Notes under the pieces: model-generated
What the model was told of the DNA's origin: nothing
The model's input: only the letters and a program-made list of their open reading frames with translations
The model's database searches: none
Position numbers and translations under genes: made by a program
Assembly (NCBI GenBank): GCA_021014325.1
Contig: CM037475.1
Span: 4,433,001-4,497,000, forward strand
DNA length: 64,000 nucleotides
From: Plazaster borealis
Taxonomy: Eukaryota; Echinodermata; Asteroidea; Forcipulatida; Labidiasteridae
Reading direction: 5' to 3'
Part shown: piece after piece, positions 20,611 through 30,186 of the stretch
Layout of the letters: the number at the start of each line of letters is the position of its first letter
How positions within the stretch are numbered: position 1 is the stretch's first letter

Positions 20611-23600
20611 CTGAAAACAAACAAAAAAACCAAACAAACAAGGTTTATAACATTTCATTGGAGCTGGCGCGGTTCTGGAGCCAATATTTATTTATTTGTT
20701 TATTCTTTTTCTTCTTCTTCTTCTTTTTTTTTTTGGGGGGGGGGGCTAGACCCTTCGCACGTGACGTCACACTCTAACTGTCCGAACTGCTATTTTCATT
20801 TAACGCCACTGCATATCGCACACAATACCGCCCCAGCCCGTTCTAAATCCCCCGCTTTATAAGAGTGATCGCTCTATAACGATGCCACTGTCATGAGCGT
20901 TTTATAATTGAGGCGGTGAGGCTGTCAAGAAGGGATCCCAAGAAGAGAACTTTCAGAGTGTTTGTTTGAAGGGTTTCCGTTTCAATTTGTGTTTATTGTT
21001 AAAAATAAATATCAAATGACAAGGGTCTGTGTGTAAAGGCACTGTACACGTTTGGTATTTACTCAAAATATATATTAGCATAAAAACTGACTTGGTAACG
21101 AGCAACAGAGAGCTGTTGATAGTATAAAACATTGTGAGAAACGACTCCCTCTGAAGTAACGTAGTTTTTGAGAACGAGGTAATTTCTCACTAAAATAATA
21201 AAAACTTCTTGCAAGAAGTTTTTATTCCTATCTGAAAGCACACAAATTTGTACAACAAGGGTGTTTTTTCTTTCATCATTTTCTTGCAACTTCGATGACC
21301 AATTGAGCCCAAATTTTCACAGGCTTGTTATTTTATGCATAATGTTGGGATACACCAAATGAAAACACTGGTCTTTGACAATTACCAAACGTGTGTGTAA
21401 GTCATCTAATACAAAGTATTGAATGTATTTCGTCGCAGAATATAATCACTTGGTGAAATCTGGCTCTAAAAAGCAATTTAGTTGGCTTCGCCTCGTGAAA
21501 TGGGAAAAGACCAGATTTCACCTGTGATTACATGCTGCAACAATGCACTCATTTTTTTATGCATCCAATATTTGTATAATGCTGACACCGTATTTCTACC
21601 GGCGACAGTTACTCATAGGCCTTGTTAGTCAAAGACGCAGGTGGATACAAAAAACAATATAATTGCCTTCCCCATTAAGTCAATCGCCTTTCTAGGCGAA
21701 TGGAGGCCTACTGTTGTTAAAGTTTCCTATTTCTTTCCTGATCTGATAAGAGAAGTAATGTAGGTTCAGAAAGATGACAGTATTTCAGACAGCAAAATTC
21801 AAAGGACGATCTGACAGAGATGTACTTGGTATATCGTCGAAAACCCAATCCTAGTGCAAACCATTTTTTAAACATAACTTTTGCCAATAACTCCACCTTA
21901 CTTACTTATTACAGCAGCCAACTTGGTTGCCGTTTTTGTTACATGTGCAATCGAGGCAATTTCTTGGTGTGTCCTCCTCCCCAGGAATGTCACCGTAGAA
22001 TGGGCCCGGTTTGCAAGACACTGTGGAGAAATATCACAAGATAAATATTATCACCACAACTTTCTTGCTGACGTTTTTGTTCTCCCCCCGCAGGATTGGT
22101 ACGAAACAATTCCCCCAATGCAAGACGCTGTGAAAGCAACCTCGTCCCCATGGTTTACTTTATTTCCAACCATTGTTTATAATAGTAAACCCTGGGAGGG
22201 AAACTCCTTACTTGGACCCTGATTGAACAACGACTGGTGTACACAAGTCTAACGTAAACATGTTAAGTTGTACTCATTCAGTATTCACCATGTTCACAGC
22301 CAGACAATTCTAATTTGCATACGTATCCAAATATTTTGGATATGCAAATGATCCAATACCATGGTGAGAGAGCGGTCAACCTCGTACTGCTCGACACACC
22401 TTGGGGACGAGATTGCTGTGAAAGGGACACGTTGCCTTCGGATTGGGCGCTTTGTGCTATAAAGAGCATTTGTTTTGAAACTTATAATATGGTTGGAAAG
22501 ATGTTTTAAATATCTCTCTAAATTTGGTGGTTTTCCTTTTACTTCGTAAACTAACGCGTTCCGTAATTTTGTGATTTTGTTAGTTCACGAAGTATTTAGA
22601 GGTTATTGTGTGGATTATTATAGTCTGCTTTTAAAACTTCTTCCAACCATATTAATTTCATGACAAACGCTTTTATAGCCCAAAGCGCCCAATCCGAAAT
22701 CAACGTGTCCCTTTAAACTGGGAAATTACGAAAGATGTGCACACAATGACGGAAGAGCGCGTTTAGCGCCCAACGAGCTTGTTCACAGGATGTAGTGATG
22801 CATAATGGGAACTATTGTACTGCTGATCGGCACCAATAAACACACAGTCACAACATGTACATAGAACACGCGATAATAATGATTTAGCATGAAGGCTTCA
22901 TGGATAATGTCAACGATCTTTTTAAACCAAAGTAAGAAGAATGTTGCAATCGAGCACTAGATTAAGTAGACCTACAAGTTAAGAATGTAAATAACTATTT
23001 GCAGTGGAATTGCACAATATAACTACAGTATTATTGATAATCGAATCTTTTGTAAACAGGAAGAGGTGACCGGGGGTTATTAGGTCAGGGGAATAGATCA
23101 ATGCGCATGCGTACGTCAGCCCATCTCAGCGCCTTTGAATTAAGTGCTGGGACAGAGCGAACCACAAATGGTGTTCCCACCAATGACGTTTGCAACCAAT
23201 CAAAGCCCAATTTCATAAAACATAAGCAGACGTTTACGTAAAGCCCATTGGCAGAAGTTCTATTTCACGTAAACCACTGCTTACTGTAAGCAAAGCAAAC
23301 GATCTTGCCAGCGGTTCTTGTAAGCAGAAGTGTGTCGCCACAATGCAAATCAATTATTTCGCTTGGTCTGAGCGCCTTATCTTCGCTTGGCCCCACTGGT
23401 CTCATCCAAGACCGCCTGAGATGGGCTGTTATGTGATTGTACAAATTCTTGTTCAGGACGCAGTGATGCATGATGGGAACTTTGCTTGTTCCCAGCCAGC
23501 GCCTCAGCGGCGCTGGGATGGGCTGACGTATACACATGCGCAATGGAAAATCCCCTTGACCTACCCCCGGTCACCTCTTCCTGTTTACTAAAGATTCGAG

Positions 23601-25342
23601 AATCAATAATAATGCATAATGTAGATCTGATGTGTAAATCCATTTGAGATAGTTAGTGTCATTCTTTGCCTTGATAGAGCTCGATCGCAACATTCTTCTT
23701 GCAACTTTGGTTTAAAAGGATTTTTCATGCCGACATTGTGCATGGAGCGCCTCCCATGCATAATATCGTATCGTGTGTGTACATGTACATGTGACTGTGC
23801 GCATGCGCCGATCAGCAGTACAATCATTCCCATCATGCATCACTACATCCTGAACAAGAATTGTACAAGCTCATCAGCCCATCCCAGCGGTCTTGGATAA
23901 GACACTTAAAGGGCCGTCTAGCACTGTCAAATCTACTTGATCGTTTATGAAAATGCAATTTCCGCACATTTCTCCGCTATAGTAAGCACAAAAACTTGCT
24001 TACCGGCTAGCAGCTTTATAAAATTGTTCCTCATGAAACAACGAAAAAAACACAGACAGACAACAATATGCTCGGCACTTTTGACAGGGTTAGCACATTT
24101 TTTTCCCAGTGGCAGCTTTGTGTTTCTTTGATGAGGATGTTATTGTGAACTGAGATCAAAGGTGATCCAGTAAGTCATTTGACCATAAACTGCTTCTCTC
24201 CGCATAGGAGTGATAACAAAAGAAATAAATTAACGATTTTCCCCAGGGGTATCCAGTGATCCGGAAGTGGTTTAATTATAAGGAATTTACGAGGTGTAAC
24301 GTTATGCTCTGTTGAGTCGCAGTTCAATCCAAAATAACTTCTTGTTTGAAATTCAAGGTTGTCATTGTAATTTGTCATTTTAATTTGTCATTATTTGTTG
24401 ATTTCACATGAATGGATATTGTTTGGACGGTCCATCATCCATCCACAATGTGACTTCTCATTATAACGTCAGTCCGAATCAAAAACTCGCGATAAGTGAA
24501 GCAAACACCGTTTCGGCGCGTTGGTTTATGACGGCTTGTGCGTAATGGCGCTTGTCGCTCGCACTCATGAGCATGCGTATTTGTAATCCATTCAGAGTTG
24601 TGGGATTCGGATTGTTTTAGTTGTTGACACGTGCAGCGGTATTTTAAGATCTATTGTCTTTTCCACACTGGTCTATGCAGTGCGCTTTCACTTGGAGCAA
24701 ATTTAGCTCAAGTTAACAGACTTCAATATCTTCAGAATAGGGCTGCCATGCTAATATTTTGTGCACCAAAACATGATCATGTAGGCCTAGCTCCTTTTTA
24801 AAAACAGCTACATTGGCTCACGGTGAAAGAACGCATTCAATTCAAAATATTGGTGTATGTTATAAATGCTTGATGGACATGCTCAGCATATCTCGCATCA
24901 TGTTTTACTTTCCACAGTCAAACTAGGGCTTGACTCCGCTCAGCATCAGACAACACCGGTCTTGCTGATTATAAACCAAGGAGCAAATCTCTTCAATCTG
25001 CTTCCTACAGATCCCTTTCTTTAGCCGCTCCAGAACTGTGGAACAACCGTAGCCTCTACAGCAGCCGCTTATTCGGACGTGGCCTAACATTATTGTGACA
25101 TAAAACCTCAATCGTCGTTATTTTGTTGTTGTTGAAGTCTGCCCATCTCAACTATACGTTTACTTACAGAACCTTGAGTGTAAGGGGTAAACAAAACTCA
25201 TCCCAACCCACCCCCTTCCTCGGCGATTAATGGAATATTTGTTTTAATTTGGTCATCACTTACTTCTTATTTGGAAACAGGAGGCGTTTGCACCTGCCAC
25301 GAGGAGCAGAGAACAGGCAAGAATGATGTAAAACCTCGCCAT
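20481..25342 (-). CDS. Beta-microseminoprotein-like secreted protein (msp-A), complete, 3 coding exons
   Basis: The three exons join in phase (introns phase 1 and 2) to 107 residues. A 20-residue signal peptide is followed by an 87-residue mature chain with 10 cysteines, the number in human MSMB/PSP94. Landmarks match MSMB in order: mature start SCFQIR (human SCYFIP), a DCTC...GCC cluster (human ETCTC...SCC), then VPVGYDTENC and NCRYNVV (human TPVGYDKDNC and DCKYIVV). The family is small, secreted and disulfide-rich; in vertebrates it is abundant in seminal fluid and binds CRISP-type proteins. The function here is unknown. A TATA box and noncoding exon lie upstream near 28.1 kb, and a poly(A) signal follows. 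The first coding exon lies in the right arm of an inverted duplication. Confidence 0.9.
21035..21400. mobile_element. MITE family A copy in msp-A intron
   Basis: Starts aaaggcactgtacacgtttg and ends ccaaacgtgtgtgtaag, so the right terminus is damaged. Core as in the other copies. Confidence 0.75.
21906..22020 (-). CDS. msp-A middle exon (cysteine cluster)
   Basis: Acceptor tctccacag. Encodes SCKPGPFYGDIPGEEDTPRN then CLDCTCNKNGNQVGCCN, with the CxxCxC...CC pattern of the MSMB N-terminal domain. Two tandem gtaag donors overlap; only the one at 21905 avoids an in-frame TAA. Confidence 0.9.
22418..22720. mobile_element. MITE with AAAGGGACACGTTG ends in msp-A intron
   Basis: Left aaagggacacgttgccttcg plus gattgggcgctttgtgctat; right aaagcgcccaatccgaaatc plus aacgtgtcccttt. 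The two ends are inverted copies about 300 bp apart. Confidence 0.75.
22770..23880. mobile_element. Large foldback element (about 1.1 kb) in msp-A intron
   Basis: Paired inverted blocks include ggatgtagtgatgcataatg (22788) with its partner near 23845, 'aagaatgttgcaatcgagc' (22940) with 'cgatcgcaacattcttct' (23683), and 'caggaagaggtgaccggggg' (23058) with its partner near 23568. The centre contains a family D fragment. Non-coding. Confidence 0.7.
24640..25090 (+). mobile_element. LINE 3' remnant (plus strand)
   Basis: Partner of 14380-14815. A plus-strand frame reads LHWLTVKERIQFKILVYVIN, the RT C-terminal block of CR1/L2-type LINEs, with frameshifts. It ends near 'ttattcggacgtggcc'. Confidence 0.75.
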
Positions 25343-25347
25343 TGGAC
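25264..25347 (-). CDS. msp-A first coding exon (signal peptide)
   Basis: The ATG is at 25342, six bases after a ctttacag acceptor. Encodes MARFYIILACSLLLVAGANA then SCFQIR and ends on the first base of a Met codon before gtaagt. Predicted cleavage is after ANA, leaving SCF at the mature end as in vertebrate MSMB. Confidence 0.88.
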
Positions 25348-25395
25348 CTGTAAAGGAAAGAGGAACCCACAAAAAATAATAAGATGCACCTTTTT

Positions 25396-25771
25396 ACAGG
25401 TATCGTACACGTTTGGTAATGACTCAAAACAAATATTAGCATAAAAAACTTACTTGGTAACAAGCAACGGAGAGCTGTTGATAGTATAAAACATTGTGAG
25501 AAACGACTCCCTCTGAAGTAACGTAGTTTTTGAGAAAGAGGTAATTTCTCACTAAAATAATAAAAACTTCTTGCAAGAAGTTTTTATTCCTATCTGAAAG
25601 CACACAAATTTGCACAACGAGGGTGTTTTTTCTTTCATCATTTTCTTGCAACTTCGATGACCAATTGAGCCCAAATTGTCACAGGTTTGTTATTTTATGC
25701 ATATGTTGGGACACACCAAGTGAGAACACTGGTCTTTGACAATTTCGAAACGTGTTCAGTGCCTTTAAGCA
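25396..25771. mobile_element. MITE family A copy
   Basis: From 'caggtatcgtacacgtttgg' to 'cgtgttcagtgcctttaag'. Inverted partner of 13697-14064. It sits about 50 bp upstream of the msp-A coding exon acceptor. Confidence 0.8.
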
Positions 25772-26689
25772 GTTCTGAAATTGTGCCCATCTAAGTTCGC
25801 ACCAGCTTTTCGGCACCGGCCAGGGAGTGACTTCGGTGCGCCGAACCGCTCTGCCATGGCTGTCCATAGCTCCGTGAAGGCCCCGGTCAAGAATGAGCGA
25901 ACACGGTTTACTGTGAATGCTATTATTTCGCGACTGACGGCAAATGTCTAATTGCTGGTTTATCATGTTAAAGTTACCCCTATCAATAACACACTTTAAT
26001 GAGTGAAATAATACCGTCCAGACAACTTGGTTTCGTCTCATTTGCTTTATAGTTGTGCCACATTTTAATGTTGAATGTTATAGTGATTAACTGGTGATTG
26101 AAGGAGTAAAAAATAAAATACTGTCCCAACAAAAACCAGATGTTTGTTACGAGGAGGAGTCGGTTGTAATCCACGCCCACGATGAAGCGATGCCGTGTGA
26201 ACGAGCCGAAACAGGTCGGTGTGAAGGACACCGAGAAGGCCGGAGTTCGCGGACAAAAGAAAGGCATATCCAGTCACCTTAGCCCTAGATTATCGCGGGC
26301 TTTCTTTGTCCATGCTGTTTCGCCCAATGACCCCAAGTGTGACGAAATGGATACTGTGTGGGAAATTAGGCTGATACCTAGTGATCATTGGTGTTAATAT
26401 CGTTATTATGCGTACAGGGGACACGATCAAGTGGACTGGTACCGGTATGACGCCGTTTCGACTCAGGGCACGGGATAATATCGAGGGGTCGGTGGGTGTT
26501 GGGAAACTTATGCAATAATTTTTAAATAATTATTATTGTACATTTCAATTTTCAACCAGTGTCCGATTCAAGCGACTTCGGATACGGCTATGGCTATTGG
26601 CTGCAGTGATAACGAATTTTGAGCAATCTAGCCGTAGCCACTGCCGGTGTCATCATTTCGGATACGATATAAAAGACCCACCTCAACCC
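25772..26689. other. Stretch in msp-A intron without recognised genes
   Basis: ORFs of 60-120 codons overlap on both strands at 25780-26400, but none has a recognised domain or splice context that decides a strand. 26570-26650 has 'gatacggctatggc' / 'tagccgtagccac', a short inverted motif shared with 50015-50152. Confidence 0.35.
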
Positions 26690-26890
26690 CAGGGGGACAG
26701 AATGTCTTGCCACACCGGTAGCACACTGCACGCGGTGGGTTTGGAACCCCATCCACGTACACGTTGCAAGGTTTCCCTCGTGGCTGGAGATTTTGTCCTC
26801 CAGAGATTCTGTCCCTCATACGGTGAATTGTGTATATTTTTTTTCTAAAAGCGCCCTCTTTTGAATCAAGTTCCTTTAGCCCATGAAAAC
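26690..26890. repeat. Dispersed repeat family F copy
   Basis: Holds 'gagattctgtccctcatacg' and 'gcgccctcttttgaatcaag', shared with 11170-11400 and 60305-60480. Confidence 0.55.
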
Positions 26891-27300
26891 AAAGTCCCAT
26901 AATACGCCGGCAGTAGCTTTACACTACTGTATTTCACCTGATTTTTACAATTTTCATAATTGGAAAACTATGGTGTAAAGTATAGTGAACCAATAAAACA
27001 GATCACCGATGAGAACCTTGCCAAAGGGTAGGTGATGGGATTGTGCATTTGATAACACAATCATTGATTATGGTACTCAGTCAGAGTAAAGGCAGTTATT
27101 TTGTAAATTTCGAAAGTTGTTTGTTATTCTACCAATATTATTTTCTTCAAAAAAGACAAATCCGCGATAGCTCATAGTCATATTATATCTTTCTCATGAC
27201 ATACTATGACTGTATGCCAAATTCCATGCTTGTACCATCAAAGGCACACATCCTCCAAATGTTTCCCCTATGTGCCCCACTCATAACATATTACTTTGAA

Positions 27301-27883
27301 GTAAAACAAGAACAAGAACAAGAACAAGAACGACAACAAACAAAGACAAGAACAAGAACAAGAACAAGAACAAAAGAACAAAAATAAAAAGAACAGGAAC
27401 AACAACAAGAACAACAAGAACAACAAGAACAAGAACAAGAACAGAACAAGAGCAAGAACAAGAACAAGAACAAGAACAAGAACAAGAACAAGAACAAGAA
27501 CAACAAGAACTAGAACAAGAACAAGAACAAGAACAAGAACAAGAACAACAACAAGAACAAGAACAAGAACAAAAACAAGAACTAGAACAACAAGAACAAG
27601 AACAAGGACAAGAACAAGAACAAGAACAAGAACAAGAACAAGAACAAGAACAAGAACAAGAACAAGAACTAGAAGAACAAGAACAAGAACAAGAACAAGA
27701 ACAAGAACAAGAACAAGAACAAGAACAAGAACAAGAACAAGAACAAGAACAAGAACAAGAACAAGAACAAGAACAAGAACAAGAACAAGAACAAGAACAA
27801 GAACAAGAACAAGAACAAGAACAAGAACAAGAACAAGAACAAAAACAAGAACAAGAACAACAACAACAACAGCAGCAGCAACA

Positions 27884-27914
<31 letters not shown>

Positions 27915-27985
27915 GAACCCCCAACCCCCCCCACAAAAAACAACAACAACAACAACAACAACGACAACAACGACAACAACAACAA
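27301..27985. repeat. Long (AAGAAC)n microsatellite with CAG and AAC tails
   Basis: About 560 bp of near-perfect aagaac hexamers, then a (cag)n run at 27870-27915, a short C/A block and (aac)n to 27985. The long ORFs across it (poly-LV, poly-CS, poly-LF) are products of the repeat and not genes. It lies in the msp-A 5' intron. Confidence 0.97.
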
Positions 27986-28069
27986 ATGTAAAAGTATACG
28001 TTAACATTGTACAGTTTCTGTATAAATGAGTATGGTTCACACCAGACGAAAGCAAAAGTGATATATTAC

Positions 28070-28165
28070 CTTTGTCTTGTTAATCACCGACGATTACTAA
28101 TCTATAGGAGAACGTCGAGAAGGCCTGAGAATAGTATCTGCTCAGAATGAAACCTGGAACTGTCT
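28070..28165 (-). other. Putative noncoding first exon of msp-A
   Basis: It begins about 30 nt downstream of a TATA box at 28191-28198 and ends ...aagacaaag before a gtaata donor. The next splice acceptor on this strand with a coding exon is msp-A at 25347. The 5' boundary is approximate. Confidence 0.5.
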
Positions 28166-28190
28166 GCCCAATCCAAACCGTCAAAATCCA

Positions 28191-28198
28191 TATTTATA
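28191..28198 (-). promoter_or_regulatory. TATA box, msp-A promoter
   Basis: The minus strand reads gaggtataaatatgg, a consensus TATA box, about 120 bp upstream of a splice donor and in the right orientation for msp-A. Confidence 0.6.
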
Positions 28199-28199
28199 C

Positions 28200-29139
28200 C
28201 TCGTTGCAACCAGCCGAGCAAGCCGCAACAACCGCATCAACAGTACGAAAATGCTAAATAAGAGAGTGCAATAAAAAACAAAGAGCTCAACTTAATTAAT
28301 TCCAATATTATTTCATATGCAGAAAGCTTAACCACTCGTCACGGGAGGGCGGTCTTGCGTCACCAAAGCGTCAGATAGCACAGTAAATTTCTTCACATCT
28401 GCTATCGCTGTAATGAGGTCCAGATTCTTTATTAATAAAGGTATGATGATACAACATCCTTCTGCCACTCATCCATCTTTAAAGGTATATTAAATCGTTG
28501 GTTTTTAAAAGGTTGAAATTAGTTCCTACCAACCACCCCTTAAAAGCTTTATCAAATTAGGTGGTCTCGTTTAAGTGAAATGTTTCCATCTAAAATAATG
28601 TCAAAAACTCTGGGACTGCCGACATCACTGTTACTTAATTCGATTGCAGCAATCGAAATAAGCTCATGCTTGACATTCTGGTGCATTCTCGAAAACGTTA
28701 CCGCATAAGTGACATTATGGGACATTTGGAACGCTAGGTGGCAGCAGACTTACCAGGTAAATTTTCTTTGTGGACGTAGTTCTCGGTGCATCCCAAAAAA
28801 TAGAAGCTATTTATGATGTCCCACGCTAAAATGCTATACAAAAATAAAAATTAATAAATAGATATGAAATAGTTAAACACAGGTGTTCAGTAGGCCCTAA
28901 CATTTAAACTTCAGTTTTCTTTTTAATTTAATGGAGGTAGCTGGTCCAGGGTAGTCACGAGCTACGCCCGTCACAAAAAAAAAACGTGTTGATTTCCAAA
29001 CATAAAAAGCAGCCATCTTGGGAAAGTGGTCCTATGGATGCTTGTGAGCAAAACAGGATAATATTTTCAGGGCCTAGCTTAACCCAAACGACCCCAAATT
29101 GAGAGCCAATAATCCAAGACATAATACTGGAGCCTATTT
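28200..29139. other. Stretch with two weak exon-like ORFs
   Basis: On the minus strand, two exon-like pieces at about 28755-28826 (WDIINSFYFLGC...) and 28335-28413 (AIADVKKFTVLSDAL..., stop) have splice signals and matching phase. However, the donor of the first lies in a repeated motif (ggtggcagcagac) and no family is recognised. Confidence 0.25.
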
Positions 29140-29560
29140 CAACACTCCCTAGGGAAGTTATACATTTGGTATAATCACTCTTAAAATTAATGGCAATAAA
29201 AACATACTCTAATAGTTAGAAGTACAGTAGCTTTCGATAGTATGAAGCATTTTTAGAAACATTTCACTTTGAAGTAATGTGGTTATGGAAAAAGATATCA
29301 GTTTTTATCCCCCAAAATTTGAATTTCAGATACGTTACTGTCAGTAACGTGTCTCAGATTGTGTATTCCAGTTACGGATTATACTTCCTGCGTGGACATA
29401 AATTCGCACCATATTTTCGGCGATATCTCATAAACGTGACCACCTTTTGAAATGAAATTTCCACATGTCAGTTTTATTGTATTATATCTACATTTATACA
29501 TGATTAAAACAATCGAACGGTTCCAAAAACCAAAGGTATACTTTCCCTTTAAAGTATTGC
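29140..29560. mobile_element. MITE family A-prime copy
   Basis: Contains 'atggaaaaagatatcag' and 'cagttacggattatacttcc'. Both ends have decayed. Confidence 0.6.
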
Positions 29561-29696
29561 CCCTCAATTCTGTATTATGCAGGACTTTTTGAATTACGAG
29601 GCTCGGCGCATTGATCCAGTCACTATTTACCGGGTGCACTCATTCTGAGCATGCGCACATTTTTTTAGAATAATGTTACTAAGTCTGCTGCCACCT

Positions 29697-29817
29697 AGGG
29701 TTTGCGTTTGTGCAGTCGTAATAATCAACAACTGTTTTGGTTGAATTGGCCATTGGTTTTTATCACTAGCCTATGACCGAAACAGTTTTTGGTTACGGCC
29801 GAAAAAACGCAACCTAG
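29697..29817. mobile_element. Degraded MITE with GGGTGCGTTTT-type ends
   Basis: 'agggtttgcgtttgtgcagt' at the left and 'ggccgaaaaaacgcaacct' at the right, with 'aactgttttggttgaattgg' inside. Relative of 37013-37168. Confidence 0.55.
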
Positions 29818-30186
29818 TGTCCTCCAAAAATGTCTTCCATTGTGGACAGATTTGAAAAACAAACTGAAGATGCAACATACCTTTAATTGCGGCGCTACAT
29901 TGGTTAATTTCTGTACATCACATATCCGATGATCGGTGATAAACAGTGACTGTTTTTGATCTGACAGTTGAGATATTGAAGACAGCTTTCCCACCGACAC
30001 ATGAGCAGATGGGAGATCAAAATGAACCTATCATTCTAATTTCCGCTGGCTGGTAAAAATAAAGCAGAATATTGGTGACTGATAGATGATTATTAAGTAC
30101 GAATTCCGTCGATCAGGCAATTATACCTTCAATCAAAACAATGTATCTATGGCCAGAGTAGATGATGTTATGGTGCATGTTTATAT
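29818..30186. other. Stretch with one exon-like ORF
   Basis: Minus strand 29882-30001 is open (MSVGKLSSISQLSDQKQ...) and ends at a plausible gtatgt donor. No homology is recognised and its phase does not fit the exon-like pieces at 28.3-28.8 kb. Confidence 0.2.

Larger units (their letters stand above)
24112..25771. repeat. Right arm of the 1.6-kb inverted duplication
   Basis: Inverted match to 13697-15295. It contains the functional msp-A first coding exon, a LINE remnant and a family A MITE at its outer edge. About 70 bases near 24225-24295 are absent from the left arm. Confidence 0.85.

Noticed and set aside
27268..28055. Long minus-strand ORFs (poly-LV, poly-CS, poly-LF) of 128-234 codons
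   Set aside because: They are the three frames of the AAGAAC microsatellite; no independent coding signal.
28335..30001. A possible three-exon gene (MSVGKLSSISQ..., WDIINSFYFLGC..., AIADVKKFTVLSD...)
   Set aside because: The first piece does not match the phase of the second, the second piece's donor is inside a repeated motif, and no family is recognised. It could be rescued by RNA evidence.
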